A DNA stretch of 64,000 nt. Origin: Calvatia gigantea (Eukaryota > Basidiomycota > Agaricomycetes > Agaricales > Lycoperdaceae). Made by a program: the position numbers and the translations under genes. This document shows positions 49,789 through 61,293 of the stretch, in pieces; within the stretch, counting starts at the first letter, position 1, and each line of letters starts with the position of its first letter. The notes below the pieces were generated by a model. That model was given only the letters and a program-made list of their open reading frames with translations, searched no databases and was not told where the DNA came from. The stretch is from positions 1,116,001 to 1,180,000 of the forward strand of contig JACAAK010000005.1 in the NCBI GenBank assembly GCA_025093985.1, read 5' to 3'.

Positions 49789-50841
49789 ATGCCCACAGTT
49801 GTGATACTAAAATATCTTCAGCCGAGTCAAACAGTTGCTCTGTCAGCTGCCATAGCTCATCAAGTAGCTGAGCACCTTTCAAAGCAAATTGAGGAACAAG
49901 TTCACTGCCACACTCAGGTGCAGCAGCCAAATTCAACCACCCCTCAACACAACAAAAATCAACATGAAGCAGAGAGTCTGGGCACTGGTGCAACAAATGA
50001 TGTTTTGGACGATGAAGTGCTGCCCTCCCAGAGCAGAAAGCTTACTTCTGCAGAACACCAGTTCAATGTGCGTAACCTTCCGCTTATTGCTCATTATACA
50101 ATTAACCCACCCACTCAGATGGAGATGTAAGCATATCTTAAAGAAAAGCACCTCTGGCGCTCTTCACATAACACTATATTGGATCCTCCTTCAGCTGGGA
50201 ATGTCCAGAGTTACTAGGAACAGCAGCTTGACTGCCCTTGCCCAAATGTCGAGTAGCCCCAGCTTGACTGGAATAGTCCATTGTCAAATTCTTCTTGCTG
50301 CTGATGGAATAGCAATCTTCTCACCCTTCTTACTCAAGAGTTCAAGCTTCATATGCAGGTCACTATCAACAACCTTAAGGGAGAGGAGGCCCCCCAACTA
50401 CACTGAAAGGTGCCAAAAGCACCAAAATCTTTACCTTTTGATCTTCTCAATCTCAATCCTGCCAAGCTAACCATCCCATCTTTGCAGGCAGCCCTCAATC
50501 AACAACTCAAGAGAACCAAGACTTTGTACTTAGAGTAGCAGCCCCTCCCTCCAGGATCTCTTAAAACTGCAAGTGAGAAGAAGAAAATGATCGAAGATAA
50601 GTGAAATGCTGCCAAGAAGTGCAACTGAGCCATCAGCCGCAGGAAAGGGGTGTGTTCACTTTGGCTGTTTCACTAGTTCTAGTCCTGATTCCTTTCGCAG
50701 CTCTTTCGCCACAGGAAAGCTACTGCTGAAAATTGCTATAAGAAAGATCCGACATTCTGGGGTTGTGTTGGTGATCTTATCGCAATGCTTGGTGAGCATG
50801 GCATGAGCTCAGATGAAACCGACTTCGAAGAGTATAGTCCT
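49789..50841 (+). pseudogene. Conserved agaric ORF (GMSSDETD family), 5' part, split by Copia
   Basis: A single frame carries AEHLSKQIEEQVHCHTQVQQ, TSAEHQFNVRNLPLIAHYT and LDWNSPLSNSSC, then KKKMIEDK-TGA-NAAKKCN-TGA-AISRRKG. A 51 bp intron at 50650-50700 follows, and then the signature LFRHRKATAENCYKKDP and AMLGEHGMSSDETDFEEYS. The frame rejoins exactly at 61294 on the other side of the Copia element. Stops in the frame are TAA, TAG and TGA codons that would revert to CAA, CAG and CGA. This family recurs in mushroom genomes near transposons; its function is unknown to me. Confidence 0.6.
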
Positions 50842-51250
50842 TGTTGAATCTCGACCCGTACCACTACGTTGGTTCAGTCTATTTATAGCTGAAACGGGTT
50901 CTTAAGTACTTCACTCTTGAAGAGAGATAACGAACAATGTACTAGACCGCACTCTAGGTTGCTGGTCATGGTCTATTAAATAGAACAATGTACGCAGTAT
51001 GCTCTGTATATGCTACTGGCAGATAAGACCTCACCTGTATTAGGTAGAACGGCGCACAGACCAGAACTATCATGTATATAAGACCTATGTAGTATGCGTA
51101 TATTCTTTAGACAATCCAGTCTACTCTTTTGCCCAACATTCCGCTAAGATATCCTTTAGCTACTGTCTATAACCAATATCTCAACAAACCCAGTGAGTAT
51201 GACTCCCCTCCGCCACTAGCCTATGCTATTGTGGTGTACTCGTCTTAACA
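50842..51250 (+). repeat. Copia LTR 1
   Basis: 409 bp, TGTTGAATCTCG ... CGTCTTAACA. It differs from LTR 3 at six positions that I can see, all transitions, five of them at CpG sites. It looks identical to LTR 2 apart from the 3 bp missing there. Confidence 0.92.
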
Positions 51251-51263
51251 GGTTATGGGCCCC
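51251..51263 (+). promoter_or_regulatory. Copia primer-binding site (half-tRNA iMet type)
   Basis: Immediately after the LTR comes GGTTATGGGCCCC. Its first 12 bases are complementary to the anticodon-stem-loop region of eukaryotic initiator tRNA, and resemble the Drosophila copia site that primes from a cleaved half of tRNA-iMet. The same site is repeated at 54905-54917 in the duplicated copy. Confidence 0.75.
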
Positions 51264-51448
51264 GACCGCCGCTCACTCTGACCGCGTTTAGCAACGCTGG
51301 TAGAGTGTAGGAGGCTACGGTCGTACGCAACCTGGGAGACGGTGGCCCTTTGGTCCATTTGATCCCTGTGTCTGCCCCATGTTGCGACGCGTGCATCACG
51401 CACTGCAGTCCTACATGATGCTAACGCGTGTTTACCCTATTCTTAGAT

Positions 51449-54400
51449 ATGTCTAAACCGGCCCCTGCTCCGCAGGGCTTTGTTCAAACCCCTAGCGGGC
51501 AGCTTCCCATCCTTACTGGGACGGGTAATTACACTATCTGGTCGCTTCGCCTTCGGTCTGCACTTATGTGCATTTCCTTAAACGACTGCTCCTGGACCGG
51601 ATGGGACTTCTCTGGAGCCATGGACGAACCAGTCCAATACGAGCAGGCCTATGGGCCTGAGCACCCAGCTACCCCGGCGACTAGCACTTCGCCGGCACGT
51701 CCCACACGACCAGGAACTCCAATTCCTGCAACTGCTGAGGAGCGCCGCAGTGTTGGTATGGCCAACAACCTCCGGATGCGTGCTCTTGGGTTGATTGAGG
51801 CAACTCTCCCCAACAGTATGTTAAAGCATTCCGCCCGGGACGCTCGCGCTCTCTGGTCTCAGTTGCAGGGCCAATATGGCCTTCCTGGACCAGCTCAGGT
51901 TTATAACAAGTTCATTCGCGCAATAACGTTTGAGCTCCCTCTCGGTGGTGATCCCTCGCTCAAGATGAGCAAGCTCCAGCAGATCTTCGGGCAGCTTGAC
52001 GCCATGGATAGTGGCATCGCCCCGGAGATCGAGACAATGGTCCTCCTCCACTCTCTCCACCTGTCTTTGAGCCATGTAGCTCAGACACTCCTCACCTCGA
52101 ACACGTCGCTCCACGAGCTGACGTGGGATAAGGCCCGAAGCGGCATCATTGCCGCTTACGCCTCCAACCAGACTGCCCACGCACAACGTGCACGTTTTAC
52201 TCCACGACAGGGAGGTGGGCAGCAGCAGCAGCGCCAGCAGCAAGGCGGACAGCGACCGCAAGGTCAGCAGCAGCCTTCGGGGTCTAAAAAGCCCCAGCAG
52301 CAGCAGCAGCAGCAGCAGAAGCCATCTGGAGGAGAAGGCGACGGCGAGAAGAAACGCCGATGGCGCCCCCGAGAAAAGGGAAAGGGAAAGGGAAAGGAGG
52401 GAGGTGCGCAAGGCAATGCCACCACCTCTTCCGGCTACATTCAGGATGTGGATTTCGTGTTGCAGGCACAGACTATGCCGCCACCATCCACTCGTTCCCT
52501 TGTAGAAGCAACGCGTCGAGCCAAGACACCTCCCGTTGCCTCTAACTCTGCTGCCACTGGCAGTAATGCCACTCCGCTCACGTCGCGCATCACTGCGCCC
52601 GAGCCTGAAGCTCGTCGCAAACCTTCGGTGAAAGCCAAGGTTACCGCACTGAAGAAGTGGGACGAACGTCTCAAATCAACTTCTTCGTCAGGCGAGAGTT
52701 CGGAGGAGATGTGGAAGCGATTTGACGAAATGGATGTTGAGCCAACTCCATCCACCGTCACGAGGGAGGAAGATGAGATCGCGTGGCTGGCCCCTGTATA
52801 TAACAGGCCGGCGATTATCAAGAAGCCCAAGCCGCTCAAGAAGAAGCAGGCACCAAAGGAAATCGAGTCGGTCCTCGAGTCGGTCTTAGACGACAATGAC
52901 TCGGACACAGACTACGGTTCCGATGGAGGGTGCGGGTCAGTACCTTCAACTGACTATTATTCTTGTTCTGACGCAGAAGAGGATGTGCAGCCCCATCAAC
53001 GGATGGGACAGAATGATACAGACGCAGGGTCTGTCCGCCTCGGAGCAGGACGCCCTGGAGATTCCGAGGTTGAGTTGGGACGACCAGGTGGCCGCCGAAG
53101 AGAGCGGGGCACCTATGCAGATGTAGCATGTTGTCCGCCTCCTGTAGGGACTTGTCGTAGACACCACTGTACAGACTTTTTAAACTGCAATGTATGCTGG
53201 AAGCGCGCCCAAGGCGCTTCCCCTTCTGCTTATTCCGCTAGTGTGACTAAGCTGGAAAGTAAGATAAATGCTACATATACCGTGAATAATCACGAGTATT
53301 CAGACAAGTTAAGGTCAGAACTCCATGAAGAGCACGAGGATCTTAATCAGATCACTACATATCACATCTGTGATTTGTCTCAGTGCCAAAAGTGTCGAGA
53401 AGAAGGGAACAAACACTCTGTGAATAACGTAGACTGGCTCCTTGATTCTGGAGCATCGTACCATGTCACCGGTTATCTCTCTGATTTCGCAGAGGTTAAG
53501 ATGGGCCATTTCGGGCTTATACAAGCCGCTGGCAACCGGATTTATGAAATGACAGGACAAGGGTCTGTGATTTTCCAGCATAATGTGTCAGACAAGGGAA
53601 AGTCCAAGAGCGCTACTTCATGTATTGCGCCGGTCTTTTACATCAAAGAAATCACAGAACGGTTAATGTCCTCAGGCCAGATTCTTAGGAATGGCTATGT
53701 TCTAGAGGCAACCGTTAAAGGGACCACTATCCGTGATAAATCAGGAAGAGCAGTATTGTCCGCCTGGCCTCATCGTTTGTTTAAAAACAACGTACATACA
53801 GTGCACACGTATGTCTTGCAAAATAGCAAGAAGAACCCAGTAGCGTTGACATTACGCCAACTTGATTATATCGATTGGCATCGTCGAATGGGACATCCTT
53901 CGGATCGCGCGCTCTCCGAGCTTCCAAAGCACGTAGAAGGCATCGTGTCGATTCCCGCACCATCTACTCGGAAAGGCATTTGCGACGGCTGTGCCAAGGG
54001 GAAAATGCATAATAACCCCTTCCCGATTAATCCCAAGCGAGCCACCACAGTCTTTGAGCTATGTCACTCAGACTTGCTGGAACTGCCCGTCATTAGCTAC
54101 CATAAATATAAATGGGCAATGACGTTCCTTGACGACTTTTCTTCTCACGCACATATAGTCCTCCTTCGAAAGAAGTCCGAGGCTTCTGAGAAGCTTATTC
54201 AGCTAATCAGTGCGTTAGAAAACCTCTCCGGAATGCGAGTCAAACGACTTCGCACTGATAATGGAGGAGAATATGTCAATGAGAGGTTATTGGCAGAACT
54301 CGCGGCGTGAGGAATTACCCACGAGACCACTGCTTCCTATGTGCATCAGCAAAATGGGAGAGCAGAGCGACTGAACCGCACCCTACACGAGAAAGCCCAA

Positions 54401-54498
54401 GCTATAAGGCTACAGGCATGTCTACCTGACTCATGGTGGGAATTTGCGTTGAACACGGCAGTGCATTTATATAATCGCACACCAGTCCAGCGTCTGCA
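51449..54498 (+). pseudogene. Copia gag-pol, duplicated 5' part, truncated in integrase
   Basis: Identical, as far as I can see, to the first 3,050 bases of the full gag-pol at 55103. ATG 51449 (MSKPAPAPQGF), protease Asp-Ser-Gly-Ala-Ser at 53444, TGA at 54308-54310 in the integrase core. The frame ends at 54498, where it meets LTR 2 about 190 bases after the TGA. It lacks RT and RNase H, so it cannot support retrotransposition. Confidence 0.92.
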
Positions 54499-54904
54499 TG
54501 AATCTCGACCCGTACCACTACGTTGGTTCAGTCTATTTATAGCTGAAACGGGTTCTTAAGTACTTCACTCTTGAAGAGAGATAACGAACAATGTACTAGA
54601 CCGCACTCTAGGTTGCTGGTCATGGTCTATTAAATAGAACAATGTACGCAGTATGCTCTGTATATGCTACTGGCAGATAAGACCTCACCTGTATTAGGTA
54701 GAACGGCGCACAGACCAGAACTATCATGTATATAAGACCTATGTAGTATGCGTATATTCTTTAGACAATCCAGTCTACTCTTTTGCCCAACATTCCGCTA
54801 AGATATCCTTTAGCTACTGTCTATAACCAATATCTCAACAAACCCAGTGAGTATGACTCCCCTCCGCCACTAGCCTATGCTATTGTGGTGTACTCGTCTT
54901 AACA
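54499..54904 (+). repeat. Copia LTR 2 (internal, lacks first 3 bp)
   Basis: 406 bp, starting at the fourth base of the LTR (TGAATCTCG) and ending CGTCTTAACA. The missing TGT is what an internal tandem duplication predicts, and argues against two independent insertions. Confidence 0.9.
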
Positions 54905-55102
54905 GGTTATGGGCCCCGACCGCCGCTCACTCTGACCGCGTTTAGCAACGCTGGTAGAGTGTAGGAGGCTACGGTCGTACGCAACCTGGGAGACGGTGGC
55001 CCTTTGGTCCATTTGATCCCTGTGTCTGCCCCATGTTGCGACGCGTGCATCACGCACTGCAGTCCTACATGATGCTAACGCGTGTTTACCCTATTCTTAG
55101 AT

Positions 55103-58100
55103 ATGTCTAAACCGGCCCCTGCTCCGCAGGGCTTTGTTCAAACCCCTAGCGGGCAGCTTCCCATCCTTACTGGGACGGGTAATTACACTATCTGGTCGCT
55201 TCGCCTTCGGTCTGCACTTATGTGCATTTCCTTAAACGACTGCTCCTGGACCGGATGGGACTTCTCTGGAGCCATGGACGAACCAGTCCAATACGAGCAG
55301 GCCTATGGGCCTGAGCACCCAGCTACCCCGGCGACTAGCACTTCGCCGGCACGTCCCACACGACCAGGAACTCCAATTCCTGCAACTGCTGAGGAGCGCC
55401 GCAGTGTTGGTATGGCCAACAACCTCCGGATGCGTGCTCTTGGGTTGATTGAGGCAACTCTCCCCAACAGTATGTTAAAGCATTCCGCCCGGGACGCTCG
55501 CGCTCTCTGGTCTCAGTTGCAGGGCCAATATGGCCTTCCTGGACCAGCTCAGGTTTATAACAAGTTCATTCGCGCAATAACGTTTGAGCTCCCTCTCGGT
55601 GGTGATCCCTCGCTCAAGATGAGCAAGCTCCAGCAGATCTTCGGGCAGCTTGACGCCATGGATAGTGGCATCGCCCCGGAGATCGAGACAATGGTCCTCC
55701 TCCACTCTCTCCACCTGTCTTTGAGCCATGTAGCTCAGACACTCCTCACCTCGAACACGTCGCTCCACGAGCTGACGTGGGATAAGGCCCGAAGCGGCAT
55801 CATTGCCGCTTACGCCTCCAACCAGACTGCCCACGCACAACGTGCACGTTTTACTCCACGACAGGGAGGTGGGCAGCAGCAGCAGCGCCAGCAGCAAGGC
55901 GGACAGCGACCGCAAGGTCAGCAGCAGCCTTCGGGGTCTAAAAAGCCCCAGCAGCAGCAGCAGCAGCAGCAGAAGCCATCTGGAGGAGAAGGCGACGGCG
56001 AGAAGAAACGCCGATGGCGCCCCCGAGAAAAGGGAAAGGGAAAGGGAAAGGAGGGAGGTGCGCAAGGCAATGCCACCACCTCTTCCGGCTACATTCAGGA
56101 TGTGGATTTCGTGTTGCAGGCACAGACTATGCCGCCACCATCCACTCGTTCCCTTGTAGAAGCAACGCGTCGAGCCAAGACACCTCCCGTTGCCTCTAAC
56201 TCTGCTGCCACTGGCAGTAATGCCACTCCGCTCACGTCGCGCATCACTGCGCCCGAGCCTGAAGCTCGTCGCAAACCTTCGGTGAAAGCCAAGGTTACCG
56301 CACTGAAGAAGTGGGACGAACGTCTCAAATCAACTTCTTCGTCAGGCGAGAGTTCGGAGGAGATGTGGAAGCGATTTGACGAAATGGATGTTGAGCCAAC
56401 TCCATCCACCGTCACGAGGGAGGAAGATGAGATCGCGTGGCTGGCCCCTGTATATAACAGGCCGGCGATTATCAAGAAGCCCAAGCCGCTCAAGAAGAAG
56501 CAGGCACCAAAGGAAATCGAGTCGGTCCTCGAGTCGGTCTTAGACGACAATGACTCGGACACAGACTACGGTTCCGATGGAGGGTGCGGGTCAGTACCTT
56601 CAACTGACTATTATTCTTGTTCTGACGCAGAAGAGGATGTGCAGCCCCATCAACGGATGGGACAGAATGATACAGACGCAGGGTCTGTCCGCCTCGGAGC
56701 AGGACGCCCTGGAGATTCCGAGGTTGAGTTGGGACGACCAGGTGGCCGCCGAAGAGAGCGGGGCACCTATGCAGATGTAGCATGTTGTCCGCCTCCTGTA
56801 GGGACTTGTCGTAGACACCACTGTACAGACTTTTTAAACTGCAATGTATGCTGGAAGCGCGCCCAAGGCGCTTCCCCTTCTGCTTATTCCGCTAGTGTGA
56901 CTAAGCTGGAAAGTAAGATAAATGCTACATATACCGTGAATAATCACGAGTATTCAGACAAGTTAAGGTCAGAACTCCATGAAGAGCACGAGGATCTTAA
57001 TCAGATCACTACATATCACATCTGTGATTTGTCTCAGTGCCAAAAGTGTCGAGAAGAAGGGAACAAACACTCTGTGAATAACGTAGACTGGCTCCTTGAT
57101 TCTGGAGCATCGTACCATGTCACCGGTTATCTCTCTGATTTCGCAGAGGTTAAGATGGGCCATTTCGGGCTTATACAAGCCGCTGGCAACCGGATTTATG
57201 AAATGACAGGACAAGGGTCTGTGATTTTCCAGCATAATGTGTCAGACAAGGGAAAGTCCAAGAGCGCTACTTCATGTATTGCGCCGGTCTTTTACATCAA
57301 AGAAATCACAGAACGGTTAATGTCCTCAGGCCAGATTCTTAGGAATGGCTATGTTCTAGAGGCAACCGTTAAAGGGACCACTATCCGTGATAAATCAGGA
57401 AGAGCAGTATTGTCCGCCTGGCCTCATCGTTTGTTTAAAAACAACGTACATACAGTGCACACGTATGTCTTGCAAAATAGCAAGAAGAACCCAGTAGCGT
57501 TGACATTACGCCAACTTGATTATATCGATTGGCATCGTCGAATGGGACATCCTTCGGATCGCGCGCTCTCCGAGCTTCCAAAGCACGTAGAAGGCATCGT
57601 GTCGATTCCCGCACCATCTACTCGGAAAGGCATTTGCGACGGCTGTGCCAAGGGGAAAATGCATAATAACCCCTTCCCGATTAATCCCAAGCGAGCCACC
57701 ACAGTCTTTGAGCTATGTCACTCAGACTTGCTGGAACTGCCCGTCATTAGCTACCATAAATATAAATGGGCAATGACGTTCCTTGACGACTTTTCTTCTC
57801 ACGCACATATAGTCCTCCTTCGAAAGAAGTCCGAGGCTTCTGAGAAGCTTATTCAGCTAATCAGTGCGTTAGAAAACCTCTCCGGAATGCGAGTCAAACG
57901 ACTTCGCACTGATAATGGAGGAGAATATGTCAATGAGAGGTTATTGGCAGAACTCGCGGCGTGAGGAATTACCCACGAGACCACTGCTTCCTATGTGCAT
58001 CAGCAAAATGGGAGAGCAGAGCGACTGAACCGCACCCTACACGAGAAAGCCCAAGCTATAAGGCTACAGGCATGTCTACCTGACTCATGGTGGGAATTTG

Positions 58101-60859
58101 CGTTGAACACGGCAGTGCATTTATATAATCGCACACCAGTCCAGCGTCTGCAGTGGAAGACACCTTTTGAGTGTTATTCGAGGGAAAAACCAAATTTGTC
58201 CCATATTCGTGTGTTTGGATGCGGCGCATATGTATATCTACCCGATGAGATCCGCCCAAACAAATTGTCTGCAAAATCCGAGATTATGATCTTTCTTGGA
58301 TACAAAGGTAGCAAAAACTACATCTTTATGCGGCACATGACAGGCAACGTGATCTTTATATCACCAAATGCCTTATTCGACGAGGGATATTTCCCTAAAT
58401 GCCCCGATTCAGTGCCGGATAGCAGTAACCGGCCTAATCACGGAAGAGAGAGAAATCTGCCTAGACCAGGATTAGAGAATGAACCACCTATTCCGCCATC
58501 TTCGGATGACGCTGGAATTGTTCCACCTCCACCTGATCAGCCAGTCAAGTTACCCCCGGTTTCTCCACCAGTCAGACCGAAATATTCTCCGCCTACACCT
58601 CCTTTACCCAGGCGAGATTCTACTCCGCCAGACAGCTTAGATTCACGACTGCCATCACCTGGCAATACGCCACCTTGGGTTCCCCCACCTGAGTCGCCAC
58701 CTTCGCGTGGAACGACTGTTGAGGAGGAACCTGATGTACGTGATAATTGGCATGTGGACAGAGATGTATGGGATACCGAGAACCAGGAATTCCCAATCCC
58801 TGTTCCCAAACGTTGAGCTGTTGGTTCTGATCAGGTAGAGCCGCGTCGCTCTGAACGACAAGGCAGGCCTCCTATCAGACCAGGTAACACATACGGAGAA
58901 CAAAGGCATCCAATTTCGATCGAAAGAGAAATAGATCAGACTCACCGACAAGAGCAGCAGAGGCAAAGGCAGCGTGTTCGCGCCAATGCCCCTTCGGACG
59001 AAATCATTCGTGAGCAAAGAGCAAGGACTAACCATCCTGAATATGTGAGACAAAGAGTTCGTGCTGAGCAGTACCCACCACAACCCTTTGATATGCCTCC
59101 ATTTCAGCTCCCTCCACGTCCGGAACTGCCACCCATGCCTGAAACCAATGATCCAACATCTCATGATGTAAATGACATGGACATTGAAAGGCTTGTCGCT
59201 GAGGGAGGAGTAAAACTGATCGATTTCTTGATACAGATGGTACACAATACCGCACACAGAGAGCCTGAAACTTTCCGTGACATGCTTAAACTTCCTGAGC
59301 CTGTAAAGGCAAAATGGATGGCTGCGTGTATCGAGGAACTCGATGCGTTGAAAAAACGCGGAGTATATGAACTAGTAGATCTTCTGAAAGGAAGGAGGAT
59401 AGTTAAAAACCGTTGGGTATTTCTCGAGAAATCTGATGGCCGCCTGCGAGCTCGCTTAGTTGCAAAGGGGTTCTCGCAGATTGAAGGCATTGATTATAAC
59501 GAGCTTTTCTCACCAGTTGTCCGCTACGAGTCTGCGCGTGTAAGCTTCGCACTCGCTGCAATCCATGATTGGGATATGCATAGCATTGACGTAAAAACTG
59601 CCTATTTATATGGCAAACTGGACGAGGAGATATACATGGAACAGCCCGAAGGGTTTCGACTTCCCGGGCAGGAAGGAAAAGTATGGAGACTTAGACGAGC
59701 GATTTACGGCCTTAAACAAGCCGGTCGCCAGTGGTGGAAAGAATTGCATCAATCTATGATTGAGCTGGGATTTACCCGCTGCAAATCCGACTACGCTGTA
59801 TATTTTCACCGACATCCGAAAACAAAAGAGCTTGTAGTAGCCATTGTCTACGTTGATGACGTGAATTTTTTGGGAAAGAAAAACTCCCCCCTCCTCAATG
59901 AGTTGAAGGGAAAGTTTACCAAAAAGTGGGAATGCAGAGACCATGGTCCCTGTGAAGAATTCCTTGGGATGAAAATCTCGAGGAATCGCTCCAAGCAACA
60001 AATCTTTATCAATCAGGTGAAATACCTGGATAAGATCTTGCAGCGCTTCCAGGTTCCACAGTCTGCCGCGGCTAAAACACCATTACCAGCTGGCTTTCAG
60101 TTCGTAACAAACAAAGAAACTGCATCATGCCCCTTCCGTCTAAAGTACCAACAATTGGTTGGATCTTTAATGTACTTGATGATCGGTACTAGGCCCGACA
60201 TAGCCTTTGCTGTAGTTAAGCTGGCACAACATGCCGCTAACCCCGCACCCGAGCACTATCACACCGGAATACATGTACTAAAGTACTTGTCTATGACAAG
60301 GAACTATGCATTAAAATATGAAGGCGATACTGGGAAATCCGCGGTGACGCTGGAATGCCTTAGTGACTCGGATTGGGCTCAAGATACAGAAACCCGCCGA
60401 TCTGTTTCGGGAAACGTTTGCATGATCGCATCCGGTGCTGTCACCTGGACTTCGCGGCGGCAAAAGACGGTTTCATTATCGTCCACTGAGGCGGAATACA
60501 AAGAACTGTCAGACGCTTCACGACAAGTGAAATGGCTGTCACAGCTTCTGGAGGAGCTCAATATTGAGCACCCAACTCCTATTCTCTACGGTGACAACGA
60601 TGGGTCCAAATTCTGGACTGAAAACCCCATTGTTGAAAAACGATCGAAGCACGTGGATATTCATTACCACTATGTGCGAGAATTAGTCGAGGAGGGAATT
60701 ATTGTTATTGGTGATGTGTCTTCACAAGACAATCCCGCCGATATCTTTACAAAGAATCTTGGCGTAACCAAAATCAATCTCTTCCGCCCTGAACTTGGAC
60801 TGATTTTTGGTTCCGATATCGAAGCATGGGATAAAGCCGCTCGATCGATGAAACGTTAA
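55103..60859 (+). pseudogene. Copia gag-pol polyprotein, full length with two TGA codons
   Basis: One frame of about 1,918 codons. Gag: ILTGTGNYTIWSLRLRSAL, then a Gln-rich and Arg/Lys/Gly-rich stretch. Protease: WLLDSGASYHV at about 57098. Integrase: zinc-binding IDWHRRMGHPS...CDGCAKGKMH, catalytic Asp in CHSDLLELP (57717) and RTDNGGEYVN (57907), Glu in QQNGRAERLNRT (about 58010). RT: DVKTAYLYGKLDEEIYMEQP, IYGLKQAGRQWW and AIVYVDDVNF (59848). RNase H: LSDSDWAQDTETRRS, SLSSTEAEY and DNPADIFTKNLG. TGA at 57962 lies between the second Asp and the Glu of integrase; TGA at 58814 lies in the proline-rich linker before RT. Both fit CGA-to-TGA. No other break was found. No CCHC zinc knuckle is present in gag. 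Confidence 0.93.
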
Positions 60860-60872
60860 TCTCCCTCCTTCA

Positions 60873-60884
60873 AGTGAGGAGGAG
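60873..60884 (+). promoter_or_regulatory. Copia polypurine tract
   Basis: A purine-rich run (AGTGAGGAGGAG) ends directly against the first base of LTR 3. This is the expected plus-strand primer of reverse transcription. Confidence 0.7.
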
Positions 60885-61293
60885 TGTTGAATCTCGACCC
60901 ATACCACTACATTGGTTCAGTCTATTTATAGCTGAAACGGGTTCTTAAGTACTTCACTCTTGAAGAGAGATAACGAACAATGTACTAGACTGCACTCTAG
61001 GTTGCTGGTCATAGTCTATTAAATAGAACAATGTATGCAGTATGCTCTGTATATGCTACTGGCAGATAAGACCTCACCTGTATTAGGTAGAACGGTGCAC
61101 AGACCAGAACTATCATGTATATAAGACCTATGTAGTATGCGTATATTCTTTAGACAATCCAGTCTACTCTTTTGCCCAACATTCCGCTAAGATATCCTTT
61201 AGCTACTGTCTATAACCAATATCTCAACAAACCCAGTGAGTATGACTCCCCTCCGCCACTAGCCTATGCTATTGTGGTGTACTCGTCTTAACA
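60885..61293 (+). repeat. Copia LTR 3 (3' LTR)
   Basis: 409 bp, same ends as LTR 1, followed by the target repeat GTCCT. It holds TG or CA where LTR 1 has CG at five positions, plus one non-CpG G/A difference. Confidence 0.92.

Larger units (their letters stand above)
50845..54498 (+). repeat. Tandem duplication, first copy (3,654 bp)
   Basis: Every base I compared matches 54499-58152 at an offset of 3,654. The junction at 54498/54499 joins integrase sequence (CGTCTGCA) to LTR position 4 (TGAATCTCG). Confidence 0.9.
50842..61293 (+). mobile_element. Ty1/Copia LTR retrotransposon carrying an internal 3,654 bp tandem duplication
   Basis: The structure is LTR - leader - truncated gag-pol - LTR - leader - full gag-pol - LTR. 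It is flanked by GTCCT at 50837-50841 and 61294-61298. Bases 50845-54498 and 54499-58152 look identical, so the simplest history is one insertion of about 6.8 kb followed by a tandem duplication with breakpoints 3 bp into the LTR and in the integrase region. The element is more GC-rich than the surrounding debris. Polyprotein order is protease, integrase, RT, RNase H, as in Copia. Confidence 0.93.

Noticed and set aside
51821..52411. Long minus-strand open frames opposite Copia gag (also at 55475-56065)
   Set aside because: Leu-rich frames antisense to the Gln-rich, GC-biased gag sequence; composition explains them and no domain is visible.
57962..57964. Programmed readthrough of TGA in Copia integrase
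   Set aside because: It falls between the catalytic Asp and Glu, not at a gag-pol border, a second TGA follows, and both fit CpG decay; simple mutation is more likely.
54499..61293. Two independent nested Copia insertions
   Set aside because: There is no target repeat at the internal junction, the internal LTR lacks 3 bp, and both halves share all mutations; tandem duplication is simpler.
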